Origin: Cercophora sp. LCS_1
Taxonomy: Eukaryota; Ascomycota; Sordariomycetes; Sordariales; Lasiosphaeriaceae
DNA length: 64,000 nucleotides
NCBI GenBank assembly: GCA_036250225.1
Contig: JAPZLL010000019.1
Coordinates: 186,001-250,000 of the forward strand
Reading direction: 5' to 3'
In this document: positions 53,837 through 64,000 of the stretch, in pieces
Numbering within the stretch: the stretch's first letter is position 1
Layout of the letters: each line of letters opens with the position of its first letter
Notes under the pieces: generated by a model
What the model saw: only the letters and a program-made list of their open reading frames with translations
The model's database searches: none
Told to the model about the DNA's origin: nothing
Translations under genes and position numbers: made by a program

Positions 53837-55259
53837 TCAGGTGCTCATCATCCGTCGAAGCATCAGCACTTCGTGCTTGGTAACAAAAACGCCAGACTTG
53901 GCAACCCCAAGATCTTCACCTCCGTCGCATCCATCCAGCATATCTACCAGGTCTCTTACTTTCGCGCCCTCCCAGGCACCCTCACTGTTAGTCCAAAACA
54001 CGCGCTTGATTCCCACGCTGTGCATGTAAGAAATACACCGGTAGCAAGGACGAGAGTCGGCAGCGGAACGGACGGGGGATAAATCGTTGGGCAAGATTGG
54101 CTTAGTTCCCCTTCGGGTTTTGCATGTCAATTCATCAAAAAGAGAGCCAGTCGAGGATGGGTTAGTGCCGTCTGGGAGGTCGGGGCTGGGACAAAGGGGT
54201 GTGTCGACAACTGGCTTCTGTGACGGCGTAGAGCTGGTGTTAGAAAGCCGGGCAACATATACATCGGCGCCAACAAGCTTGGGGTGCTTCATTCGATCAA
54301 TGAGCTTCCGTGAAGCCTGCTTGCCGCGATTTTTTGGGACCAGGACCCGGCTTTTCGAAGCCTGCCAAGCGCGCACGATCAGCATCGAACACCTTTTGAG
54401 CGTCACACAACAAACCTTTTTCGCATCGATTGTTTGGCAGCTCTCGGGACACTTCGAGCCTGGGGCGGTAATCCTTCCGTTTGGGGTTGTCGAGAGGGTC
54501 GTCGTCTCCTTACTCGTCTTGTTCCCATTCTTGTGCTTGCGGCTGTTCCGATCCTGGCTCGACGTCTGATTCTGTTTCCCCTTCGGACGACCCGTCGCGT
54601 CCAAATGCACCGGTTTCAAAACGCCACTCTTGACCCGAAGACGGGCCGGTACCTTGTTGAACCTCCTGTCCCATGCCCTCGAGGCAGACACGCTCGACGT
54701 ATGCTCCGACGGCGCCGCTCCGCAGCAGTCCCTGTTTTTTTCCACGATTCGGTAGTTTGAAGCACGGTTTAATATGCGACACCGCGCTGGCAGCCAGGGT
54801 GCTAGAGGCAGAGAGGGCAGAGTTGATGGCCATCATCTCCGAGTGCATGGTCAAGCAAGTGTTGACCGAGCGGCCACCACCCCCCGAGACCTGTTCAAAC
54901 GGTATAAATGTGCTCTCTCTCGGGGCAGTATCGTCGTGCTTCGACTTTAGCGGTCGCTTGATATCGGAAATGGCATCGTCGAAGGGAAAAGCGGCGGTCG
55001 GCAACTGGCCGGTCTTGAGGGCACCCCCGTCGTACCCAGGGCGGTACGCGTTGAAGCCCTGGCCAACGACCTTGCCGCCCTTGACTACAACGCTACCGTG
55101 CCGGAAATGCAGGGAAGACTACGGTAGTCTGGTCAGTGTTGTTCGGGCCACGGTTACCATCTGCTACTGTGCATGACACCTCCCCCATCCGACGATTTTT
55201 GGACCACTTGCCTTGGCGGCCTGCTCGAGGCAGAGATTGAGGTACTGCTCGTTCTTCAT
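53837..55259 (-). CDS. Zinc deaminase-like protein (cytidine/dCMP deaminase fold)
   Basis: Predicted 402 residues in three exons: 55212-55259, 54514-55118 and 53837-54392. The first intron has a GC donor (AAG then GCAAGT), a CTGAC branch point and a TAG acceptor. The second, 121 bp, is needed because the two halves lie in different frames. Exon 1 reads MKNEQYLNLCLEQAAK. The deaminase fold follows with LHFRHGSVVVKGGKVVG, FNAYRPGYDGGALK and the His-x-Glu zinc/proton site MHSEMMAINSAL. An acidic disordered insert comes next. The C-terminal part has KHPKLVGADVYVARL and the second zinc motif PCYRC in SRPCYRCISYMHSVGIKRV. All three zinc ligands are present. It could act on a nucleotide or a tRNA. 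Confidence 0.65.
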
Positions 55260-55908
55260 CTTGAAGGTTCGTTCGCTATCACGGATAATTCGTACGGTTC
55301 GGCGGTTCTTTGTTTTGCTGGTTGGCAAGGTCGAGTTGGACTTTGTGAGCTCGCAAAACGGGGCAATGAAGTGCCTTCCGCTTCCATGGCGGAGTCATCC
55401 CGCAACCCAGACCTAAAGACCCTGCCCGATGGCGGGGGCTGTTCCTGAGCACGGACCAAGCAAAATGCTGCTGGCCTAAAATGGGGGGATACCTGGTAAA
55501 AGCCTCGAGCAGGACTGTTAGAAAGGGTAACCAGGTGGCGGGGTTACCACGAGACGCCCTACGCTTCGGCAACCTGGAAAGAGGGTTACAATCCCCGAAC
55601 TCAAACATTGCCCTTCAAAGCAATGACGGATGAGTCTAGGGCCAGAAACTGTGTTCTTGTCTTTGATGCAACGGTGCCGCAAGTCTTCCTGTTTCGGTGA
55701 CTCTTTCGGATATTGCTAGGGTCGTCACTCGTGCCTTCCACTCTGCCGCGAACCACAACAGTACAGCTAAAGTGGAAAGCGGCGTTTCCTCCCACTTGTA
55801 TTGTCCTGTCACTTATCATCGCTTTTCCAGATCAAGTTTGCTGTTCTCACAGTAAATCAGTGTACCTCCAGCACAGCAGGTTATCACAAGCCCTCCACAC
55901 CAGCCACC
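55260..55908. other. Divergent intergenic
   Basis: 0.65 kb of promoter for the deaminase-like gene (minus) and the following plus-strand gene. A strong GCCACC context precedes the ATG at 55909. Confidence 0.5.
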
Positions 55909-56976
55909 ATGCCCTTACCACTGAACCAAGGAGCCACGAGAATCCTCCTTGAGGTTCAAGCTAGAGCCCTACCGAACCATGAACAGAAGTCTAGAAGCGC
56001 CCCCGCCCAGATTCCTGACCCCGGAGCTAATATCCCGGTCGTCGTCCTCTCGGTAGCCCCCGTTCCCGAAGCTCCCGTTCCCGAAGCTCCCGTTCCGCAG
56101 GCCGCCAATGCCGTTACCGAACCCATTGATCCCGCCGGCGGCCTCAACCCAGAAGAAGTCGAGCTCTTCAATACTGTCCAGAAGCACGCTACGGATATCA
56201 CAAAGCGCATGAACTAGTTTTTCCACCCACCCCGATACGCTGACGCCGGGGAGAGGTTCAGGACTCCCCCAATTGTTGCTGTTCGTGACCTCGGACAAAG
56301 GCTTGTCAGCCACGGCTTGGCCGCGGTCGCGGTAGTGCGTAGCCTCGACAGCAAAATGATGGTTACCGAGGAGGAAACACAAGGCCGGTGTCTCCGACAA
56401 CATCCAGCCGCTGAACCCGTGTACTTCGTTTTCGACCAGCTTTGGATCCCGGTGGGCACCAGTGGACGCCATGTTGTCGAATGCCAAGTGTTTCTCAAGA
56501 ACTCGAACGGTCAATATGGACAACAAGTCGGCCACACGCTTGTCAGCTACGGGTTTGATGTCTGCAATGAACCCCTCCGGAGAGAGCCACAACCCAGTAA
56601 GTTGCCAGTTATAGCCTAGCGGCCCAATTATTATGGCCAGTTACAACTATGCTCACCAGGTGCATTCGCAGACCTGTTGATGGAACGACTACTGTGGTCT
56701 CTGAGGAATCCATTCTTGACGGTCGATGCTGACGGCAAGGCCCAACAGACTGTGGAGCATCGCCCCGCCAACAATGTTGAACCTCCGGACGTTATCAATT
56801 CTGCCGACCGACAATGTCTACGGTCAGGATCTCTCGCCGATGTTCGTCACAACCTACGCTTCCGCCACCAGCGATCACACAATCCCCAGATGCTCTTCCG
56901 TCACCAGCAGTGGCCGGGAGAGGCAAATGCAAACTCTATTGTTACAGGTTATTATTATTTCGATTCCTTCTATTGA
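55909..56976 (+). pseudogene. Hypothetical gene interrupted by an in-frame TAG
   Basis: A 102-codon frame with a good Kozak context (GCCACCATG) opens at 55909. It includes an Ala/Pro/Val repeat (PVPEAPVPEAPVPQ) and a helix LNPEEVELFNTVQKHATDI, then stops with TAG at 56215-56217. The same frame continues without break: HPPRYADAGERFRTPP, IVAVRDLGQRLVSHGLAAVA and RHVVECQVFLKNSNG. After a 63-bp intron (56597-56659) it ends at 56976 with LLMERLLWSLRNPFLTVD and later FDSFY. Without the TAG it would be about 334 residues. No family is recognised. The TAG may be a premature stop, a missed intron with weak sites, or read-through. Confidence 0.55.
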
Positions 56977-57192
56977 CCACCTTTCCCTCACCAAGCGAAG
57001 CCCTCTCGGGGCGCGGTCTCCCTGGGAAGCCACACAAGGGGAATTGGACGCAAGCGATGGGCATGGTTCAACAATGAGCGAGTGGTTGATAGCGTAACTT
57101 GGCAACAATAAAAAGTCAAAGAATATCCAGACCACCCAACCCCTCATATCTTCGACCGGACACTTGCTCGTACCAGACTGCAACTCGCGTGC

Positions 57193-57609
57193 TTACTTCT
57201 GTGTCGAGGTAGCCCAGACAGAAGTTCCCTTGTAAAGAACGACATTTCCATCGTTCTGCACAGAGCATACAACGGTGCTGTCGCCGATGGGGCTGGCTGT
57301 ATCCGTGTGCCACACAGCCTTGTCCGAGTTATTGCTGTAAGGAGGCACGGATTAGCACCGACATGTGACCTAGCCGGTCTGGGGACGGAATTTGGAGGCA
57401 TACTACATGACCAAGTTGCCATCGGGCTGCATTTGGATTCCCTTGATATCGTTGCGTTGCTCCCGGCTGCTTTGGTACTGACACTTTCCACCCCAGTAGA
57501 CAGCAATCTTGCCATCACCCTGCATCTTGAACTCGACAGAGCCGTCCTCGCTCCATAGGCTTTCGCCAACCTTAAGCCACTCGCCGTTGCCGAGTGTGTT
57601 CTTACGCAT
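57193..57609 (-). CDS. GNA-type mannose-binding lectin domain protein
   Basis: This is a 114-residue protein in two exons (57407-57609 and 57193-57334), in frame. The chain is one bulb-type lectin domain with three repeats of the mannose motif QxDxNxVxY in variants: MQGDGKIAVYW, MQPDGNLVINN and VQNDGNVVLYKG, with W at strand ends (EWLKVGESLWSED, WHTD, VWATSTQK). Only the third repeat keeps the whole motif. No signal peptide is visible, so it is probably cytosolic, as in comitin-like proteins. In fungi such small lectins are proposed to bind mannose glycans of predators or microbes, or to act in the cell's own traffic. Confidence 0.8.
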
Positions 57610-59104
57610 GTTGCGAGTGTCGGGAGGGGCGCGTCGACAGTGGATGAAGGATGCTGTGAATAGCGATGAAGATTAGGAGCTCTGAGGGTGGATATTGGCA
57701 CATCTTAAATACCCAGGCCCGTCCCTTGAGCCCCTTCCAGGACATTTGGAGGCCATCGGGGTTTCTACATCTCCACCTCGAAGGGTTCCGACGGTGCACA
57801 GGGTCGGAGGAGGGCCGGAAGGTGTTTGTTTCAAGATTCTCGTATGGTTCAATATTTCGGGTTGAGTGAAGATCAATCGCAATGCCAACACTGTCTCTTC
57901 CCTCGCTGTATCGTGCTCCGTGGTGGTGACGACGAAATAGCGAGACGGCTCTCCCGGACTTGGCGCCACCGGGTGAGAGTTCCGCTGTTACTCCAAGCTG
58001 CATACTCCGCGATTGTGTCACGGTGATACACGATTTGGCTCCTCCGGGGCGGCTGCTGGCATCCGTATTTGGATTTCTCTGCAATCGCCCCGTTCAGACA
58101 TTTTTAATGGGGGCAACTGAGACAGACGCGTGTTTCCCAGGCGGCACCCGACTGGTCATCGGCCTTCCCGGTCGTGCGCCCGAACTTGGTTCGCTCCGGG
58201 AACTTTTTGGGACCTTGGAACTACCACTGATTTTAAACCGATTTCCTAACTTGGTCCAGGAAGAAGTGCTGACGAGGGCGCCCGTGAGGCAACCTTACCT
58301 ACCAGACACATGTCGCATCTGGCTTGTGATTGGTGCTGGCATGGAATCTTACCACTGTTCAACAGGACGAAGGAGACCAGCGGACCTTGTGCACTCCCAA
58401 AAGGAGAAAAAGGAGTAAAGCCTATGTATGTATCATCGCCAAGTAAACGAAAACCATTGTGTCCAGGTGATGGCTAGCCTACCCCTGAGCCCCTGAGCTT
58501 TATTTACTTGCAGGGGTCATCGCGGGCCGAACAGTGGACTCGGTGGCAGGCAACGCACTTTCGACAACGCAACATTCTTCCTTTGTTCCTGGAGTCCCGA
58601 ACACCATCGCTCTATTGGATAGCGTAAGACAGGTTCGGGGGGCGCTATCAATGGTTTTTTTTGTTCTTGCCTCATGTTTAATTTTAACTGCCGAAAAAAG
58701 CGACGGTCGACCTTTTTTGACGAAGGGGGGATGGTCTGAGCCTCCGCGGCTAGAAAATCCAGCTTTCCCAGTGATTCCCACCGATGCAAACGCAATCGGC
58801 TGGCAGTCCGACACCCTTAGTAAACAAGCCGCTTCGGCACCGAATCATTTTCGAGGCGGTGCCCGGCATCACTGCCGTCGGCGATAACATGCAACACGGC
58901 TCAATTGCCGATCAGTGCGAACAACTCGGGCATCGTTTTGCGGGGTTGCCGCACCAGTGGAGCTGCTAATGACGGCATCGCGGACGGCCCGAGCTTCGGA
59001 GCAGACCCCCCTCCACGGAACAAAAGAGCTCGACCAGCGTTTTTAGTCTGCTGAACAGCCACAAGCAGCTGTTCTATCGAAATTCGCAGATATTCACCAC
59101 AATC
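57610..59104. other. Divergent intergenic, no gene seen
   Basis: 1.5 kb between the lectin (minus) and the dehydrogenase (plus). Frames at 58500-58887 overlap on both strands and have no domain. Confidence 0.5.
57705..57711 (-). promoter_or_regulatory. TATA-like element of the lectin gene
   Basis: TATTTAA on the minus strand lies 96 bp above the lectin start codon. Confidence 0.4.
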
Positions 59105-60239
59105 ATGGCTCCCATCAAGATCGCAGTTCTCGATGACTACCAGGAGATCTCCAAGCCCAAGTTCGCTGCCCTTGATACAGAGAAGTTTCAGGTCTCATTC
59201 TTCAAAGACACTCTCCCCCCCTACAATCACGCCAAGACAACCCAGGATGACAAGGACAAGCTTGTACAGAGACTCGAGCCATTTGAGGTGATCGGTAAGC
59301 TCTGCAGCGCTGCAGGACGGTCGAGTCAGCCCAAACTAACACGAGATGCCAGCGACCATGAGGGAGCGGACCCCTTTCCCGCGGGATCTCATTGCTCGAC
59401 TTCCCAACCTCAAGCTTCTCCTCACAACTGGAACTCGCAATCTCGCCCTCGATCTTCCTGCTTTCAAGGAGCGTGGGATACCGGTTGCAGGTGCTGTCGA
59501 CAAAGCCCATCCCGGGTCCGTGGGCTCCGTCAGTACCACAGAACACTGCGTAGCCATGATCCTTGCTGCTGCTCGTAACATTGCTCAGGACGACCACTCC
59601 ATCAAGACCGGCGGCTGGCAGATTGCCTCCGCCATCAGCCTCAGTGGGAAGACTCTTGGCCTCGTCGGCCTTGGGCGTTTGGGCGTCGCGGTTGGCAAGA
59701 TCATGCACGCGGCATTCGGGATGCGTGTGGTAGCCTGGAGCCCCAATCTCACGCAGGAGACTGCCGATGAGAAAGCGCAGGCAGCTGGTTTCAGCGTCGA
59801 GAACAGCCAGGGCGAGAAAACCTTCAAGGCTGTTACCAAGGAGGAATTGCTCAAGACTGCCGACATCGTCAGTTTACACTTGGTCTTGTCGGACAGGTCC
59901 AGGGGGAGTATATCCGCTAAGGACTTGTCGCTGATGAAGCGGTCAGCCATTCTGATCAACACATCTCGAGGGCCTCTCGTGGTCGACGAAGACCTCCTTG
60001 ATGCGTTGGAGAAGGGAAACATCAGAGGTGCGGCACTGGATGTCTTTGAGTTGGAGCCACTTCCTTTGGATAGCAGGTGGCGCACAACGAAATGGGGCCA
60101 AGACGGCAGAAGCCAAGTTTTGCTCACACCGCATATGGGATACGTTGAACAGTCAACATTGGAAGGGTGGTATGAGCAACAGGTTGAGAACGTTGAGAGA
60201 TGGGCAAAAGGGGAGCCACTTGTGCAGAGCTTGTATTGA
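59105..60239 (+). CDS. D-isomer-specific 2-hydroxyacid dehydrogenase
   Basis: This is a 358-residue NAD(P)-dependent enzyme in two exons (59105-59294 and 59353-60239), in frame. The catalytic domain has LLTTGTRNLALDL and GSVSTTEHCVAMIL. The Rossmann motif is LGLVGLGRLG at about 195. The catalytic residues are Arg in LINTSRGPLVVDE, Glu in DVFELEPLPL and His in LLTPHMGYVEQS. Length matches the family, which reduces 2-keto acids to D-2-hydroxy acids. The insertion SRWRTTKWGQDGRSQ before the final catalytic strand is typical of fungal members. Its substrate is not set by the sequence. Confidence 0.92.
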
Positions 60240-61568
60240 GACAGTCATTGGACAAGCTATCTGATCGTTTGTCTCCTGCGTCTTGGGCCGTGCCACGCCT
60301 TGCGCGGTGAAATGTCAAATATCACAAATGTCACAGCTCACTGGAGGTTCTGGACCCATAGGCATGAGAGAGAGACTACCTTCCTAGAATCTTGAAACAA
60401 AAGTTTCAGCGAATTTAATCAGTTCGATGATTGACACACGTTCATTCAGGTATACCTAGAATGCTGGTACCGCATTATCTAAAAGCAAAAGACAGCCCAA
60501 CCCAGACCTGCAGGACAAATACTTCACAAGTCTTCCTGAGTTGTTTGTCATACCCGTTGGACCGCCAAACACACGCAGAAAAGAGTCATACTGACTCAGT
60601 CAATACAGCATGCTTGATGTCTTTTCAGGCTATCCGAACCTTTCAGTGCCTATGGTAAGGTTATTCTTCATGAGAGTTCTTTTTCGCATCCCCAATCGAC
60701 TCAATCCAACACCTGGAGCCGCGGCGGAAGCACATAAGCCCAAATCGCTTTTCAGAAGGCCTAAATCCCTTTGGAAAGTCCTAAAGGCCTTTAGGCCTTT
60801 AACAAGAACCTAAACACTACAATAAATATGGAAATTGTAACGATGTTAAGGCGGCTCTTCCTGCGTAGGTAAGGTATGTTTATCAAGGTATATCAGCATA
60901 TGTGGGGTGTGAGGGAAAGCAACATGGGGAGCGTGAAAAATGGCTCTCTTCTTTGTAGATGTGAGTTCCCTACCTACATGTAGAAATCAATGAGCTTAGC
61001 AGAGGTTGAACATTCTCGTGCGTTCGCAAGATCGACAGCATCCAGAGTGAGTGACTCGTTTGAATGTTCCAAAACAGTGGCAAAAATATCAAAGAGCACC
61101 AGCTCTCATGTGTGGCCGTTCTACGGTGGGTTTGCCCATAAAGAGTACTCAGAAGAAACAAGCACTGCGTTGATGAACTCTTCGAGATTGTTTTCATTTC
61201 GTCTCGTCTGCACGTGTTCTTCCACCCGGCACCACAAAAACATCCCCGCATTCTTGTCAATAAGGAAGGCACAGAGAGCAGAGCTGCCGTACTAAGATTC
61301 ATCCCATCCTATGTCTAAAGACACGATCAAAGACCCGGCGCGACGCGTCAAATCCACCTTCTCGAGTCTGTGTGCCTCCTTCCCCAACATACCACCTGCC
61401 CTAAACCCAGCCTGTCAATAAAGCGTCGCTCTTTCCTCACATCAGCCCACCACAGGGAGAATTCTGACCAGAAGCCAATCAACTTTTTTTTTTTTCGATT
61501 GTTGTTGATCCCCACAGCCCCCTTCCACTACCACAGACTCTGTGATTCTAGGTAGCCATTCCATCAAG
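60240..61568. other. Intergenic, no gene seen
   Basis: 1.3 kb. Three AGGCCT motifs, two of them inside a near-palindrome (TAAAGGCCTTTAGGCCTTTA), sit at 60757-60801. A T homopolymer at about 61484-61495 is in the leader of the next gene. Confidence 0.5.
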
Positions 61569-63148
61569 ATGGCTGCCCCCGAGGAAAACTGGCTTGTGGA
61601 CTCGGTCCTCGCAAGACTCGAGGTCGCCTTGCAAGGTAGGAGACATGCACATCCAATTTCCTTTCAGTGTTGAGCTAATACTGGTCTAGAGCCCGAGCCC
61701 ATGGAGACTTGCGACGAAGAGACCGCTCCGTCCTTCTCACCTTGCATGTCTGGGACCGAGAGCAGCACTGAATTGGGTTTGTTGACGACACTTTTCGTTA
61801 AACACGTTGCGGATTCTAACGGCGAATAGAATCGGGAGAGATCGACGAGAGCGCCGAGCGCCGCTTTGTGACGGAGCGAGAGCAGTCAAATCTACCACGA
61901 GCCGAGCAGGAGTGTGTTCCTCGCCTGAGTGTTGCACAAACCAGGTACCAGATCCCGGTCTATGACGGCGCCTCGGCCGCCGTTCGTGCAGCTCCCACTT
62001 CTGCGCCGATTTCCGCGGGGAATGTTGGTAACATCCCGAATGCTCCCCGAGCGAATCTCAAGCCAAACCACGGCCAGCCGCCGGCGATTCAGTCCTCCGT
62101 CGCGGTTACCACACTCCTCTCCAAGGCGTGCCAGCTGAAGGGCTTCAATCCGGTCTGGGAGTGGGTGACTCGTGGTGGTCAGAGATCTCTTTGCCTTTGC
62201 CTCCCAAACGATGAAGTCTTGGAAGCCTCGCATAAACTCGAGGAGCGTCCGGCAAAGGCTGCGCTGGCAGAGAAGGGCCTAGAGAAACTGAGAGACAACT
62301 TCGGCGCCGGACTAATCACCAGAGCGCAGGATTTCATTCTCCGAGAGTCAAGGGGACTCAAGGATCAAACGAATCAGCCGCAGCAAGACAGACGTGAGTG
62401 GCTTTTGGCACACCAGATGACGACACAGGGTCGGGACATTACCCAAGCGAGAGGCCCAGGTATCTTCGCTGCGTCTACGGGCCGGATGATGGCGTCGAGT
62501 GCCAAAAGCTACAACGGAGCAACGGGCACCTCTGGCGTGTTGGTGGTTACAAGGGCCGAAAAGGCTGACGAGATCCTGAGGCGGGTAGAAGAGCACGTCG
62601 GCACCAAGGCCCTGGGCTCCAATCTCGAAACCAGGGCTGCGAGAGATGCCTTTTTGGAGGGAATGGCGGTTGGCAGACGTCTTCAGAATGAGAGTCACAA
62701 GGGGAATACCCCTTCAGCTACGCGCAACACTCCTTCGGGTTCGCGCAGCGCTCCCTCGGCCACCCGGGCCCGGAGCCGCTCCCGCTCCCCTCAAGCAACC
62801 TTCAGATACAGAGACCGATCACCCCACCGTGGTGAGCTGTACAGCGGCTCCGCTTCCCAAAACCTTCGCGGTGATCAATACTCTGGTCCTGCATACAAGC
62901 AACAAGGTCAGGCCGACCGCTATACTACTCCTTCCTCCCGCCGTACTCGGGACACCCGCGGCTCGTCTCCAAAGATCAAGCGAGAGTCTCCAGACCCTGC
63001 CGCGCGTTCTGACAAGACGACCACCGACTCTGGTGCCGCCAACGAGCGCCTTCAGAGCCTTCAAACTGCTCGTGGCCGCTCAAACTTCGCATTGACCAAC
63101 GAGCGCTGGGACCATAGCGGCTACTACAGTCGTTACCCCAGGAACTAG
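61569..63148 (+). CDS. RNA-binding candidate with dsRBD-like domain and RS-rich tail
   Basis: This is a 490-residue protein in three exons (61569-61635, 61690-61776, 61830-63148), in frame, starting MAAPEENWLVDSVLARLE. Residues about 145-210 resemble a double-stranded RNA-binding domain: LLSKACQLKGFNP, WEWVTRGGQRSLCLCL and then ERPAKAALAEKGLEKLRD, where the A-K-x-x-A-A helix is the usual RNA contact. A second helical part (ADEILRRVEEHVG, RDAFLEGMAVGRRL) follows. The C-terminal 150 residues are Arg/Ser-rich with RARSRSRSPQ and RYRDRSPHRG, plus KIKRESPDP with a SUMO-type IKRE. A role in splicing or RNA silencing is inferred, not shown. Confidence 0.75.
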
Positions 63149-63882
63149 AATGTCGGCTTTTGACGGAAGATTTGGGTTAGGTCTTTTGGCGCACAAGCAG
63201 CGCCGGGGCGACGGAGCCTGGATATTCGGTATCCGGTCTTCGGGTACCGAGTTGGCATATCGGCTTCTTCGGCGCATTCGTTGCGCCGGATTGGTAACCG
63301 TTGTGCTTAGGAGAAGCAAGAGTTTCTCTCCCATGTTGAGTTGAAGCCCAAATGGCGCCACCACGACCCCCACGGCAATGGAACTTGCCGTAGGGGTATA
63401 TCCGACGCGGGTCATGGTCCATTGGCGTGTTGTGTCTGGTAAGATGTTGGAGATACAGTAAGTATTGATGAGACGTGTGATCCAGACGAGAAACCAATGT
63501 CTTGTTGGTCGGAAAGTTCTAGGGTTTTGTTGGACCGGAAAACTAAAGGTCTCCTGTACATATTCTGTCTCGTCGTCATGACTCTAGGTCGTGGTATGCA
63601 GCTTAGTATGAACCCATCTGTCTAACCTGAGTGTTGAGAGATGAGCCACCCATTAGAGAGGTACCAAAACAATATGATAGCAAACCACAGGTCGTGATAC
63701 GTGTGTATCGATGAGATATACTCCATAGCTGTCGAGTGTTTGGGTAGAGTCTATCTCAGAGAACCCCGGACAAGGTCCTTTCTATCACCTTTCTCCTGAG
63801 CGATCCCCACTCCCTGGGACGAACTTCTCGCCACAGCAGAAGGTTCAAGAGTAAGAACTTGGCATCTAGGTAACAACGTGTA
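63149..63882. other. Intergenic between convergent genes
   Basis: 0.73 kb of 3' sequence of the RS-rich gene (plus) and the SDR gene (minus) that enters from the right. No gene was seen. Confidence 0.5.
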
Positions 63883-64000
63883 TCAAAGCTTGCTCGGCAT
63901 CCTCGTTGCGCCGTCTAATCTGATGACAACGCCGTTCAACATGATATTTTCGATAGCTTGCCTCACCAGCGAGGAGAACTCTTCCGGTTTACCAGCCCTT
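63883..64000 (-). CDS. C-terminus of a type-2 3-hydroxyacyl-CoA dehydrogenase-like SDR (continues past window)
   Basis: The last 38 codons and stop of a minus-strand gene are visible. They read GKPEEFSSLVRQAIEN, then MLNGVVIRLDGATRMP and SKL. This is the C-terminal signature of the HSD17B10-like short-chain dehydrogenases that oxidise 3-hydroxyacyl-CoA. The terminal SKL is a peroxisomal targeting signal type 1, so the fungal enzyme is probably peroxisomal and acts in beta-oxidation. The catalytic part lies beyond the window. Confidence 0.8.
   Translation of the reverse strand, partial: RAGKPEEFSSLVRQAIENIMLNGVVIRLDGATRMPSKL

Overview
The window is nuclear DNA of a filamentous ascomycete, most likely a Sordariomycete (class is inferred). 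The evidence is many short GT-AG introns of about 45-125 bp, a branch-point-like CTRAC just before most acceptors, about 2.3 kb per gene, fungal-only families (AA9 LPMO, BIM1-like copper protein, Hce2, PTH11-type membrane protein, TmpA-like flavoprotein) and AT-richer gene-poor islands with decayed repeats. I support 28 protein-coding loci: two run off the window ends, one has a frameshift and one has an internal stop. Exon joins were worked out by hand and checked for reading frame. I saw no tRNA, rRNA or CRISPR array.

Layout. 0-6 kb: tyrosinase (partial), a BTB-like nuclear protein, and a secreted protein built from Gly-Lys linkers and acidic helical blocks. 8.9-12 kb: a GPI-anchored BIM1/X325-like copper protein and a protein kinase with an FHA-like front half. 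14-25 kb: a Sordariomycete-type hypothetical, an aldo-keto reductase, an O-methyltransferase with a probable frameshift, a LigE-like glutathione transferase, a Gln/Pro-rich protein and a small hypothetical. 25.3-29.6 kb: gene-poor island with a 330-bp fold-back element and a diverged duplicated coding relic. 29.6-33.4 kb: a divergent zinc locus. 34-46 kb: an Hce2-type secreted protein, an AsaB/GA4-desaturase-like oxygenase, a TmpA-like membrane flavoprotein, an SDR and TauD dioxygenase pair sharing a divergent promoter, a PTH11-type protein and a hypothetical. 46.3-49.5 kb: AT-rich island with a tandem array of about 133 bp period. 49.5-52 kb: convergent AA9 LPMO and GH43 genes. 53.8-64 kb: a zinc deaminase-like gene with a GC-AG intron, a gene with an in-frame TAG, a GNA-type lectin, a D-2-hydroxyacid dehydrogenase, a dsRBD-like/RS protein and the end of a mitochondrial-type SDR.

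The most striking system is the zinc locus. A ZIP transporter carries five extracellular Cys/His modules, nearly one per exon, all cut by phase-2 introns at the same place. The divergently transcribed neighbour is a GPI-anchored His/Asp-rich protein with two copies of the same module, one cut by an intron in the same phase and position. The intergenic DNA has three same-orientation CAAGGT motifs, two inside an exactly repeated 14-mer. This suggests a wall-anchored zinc-capture protein paired with a ZIP importer, analogous to Pra1/Zrt1 or Aspf2/ZrfC but with a different kind of partner.
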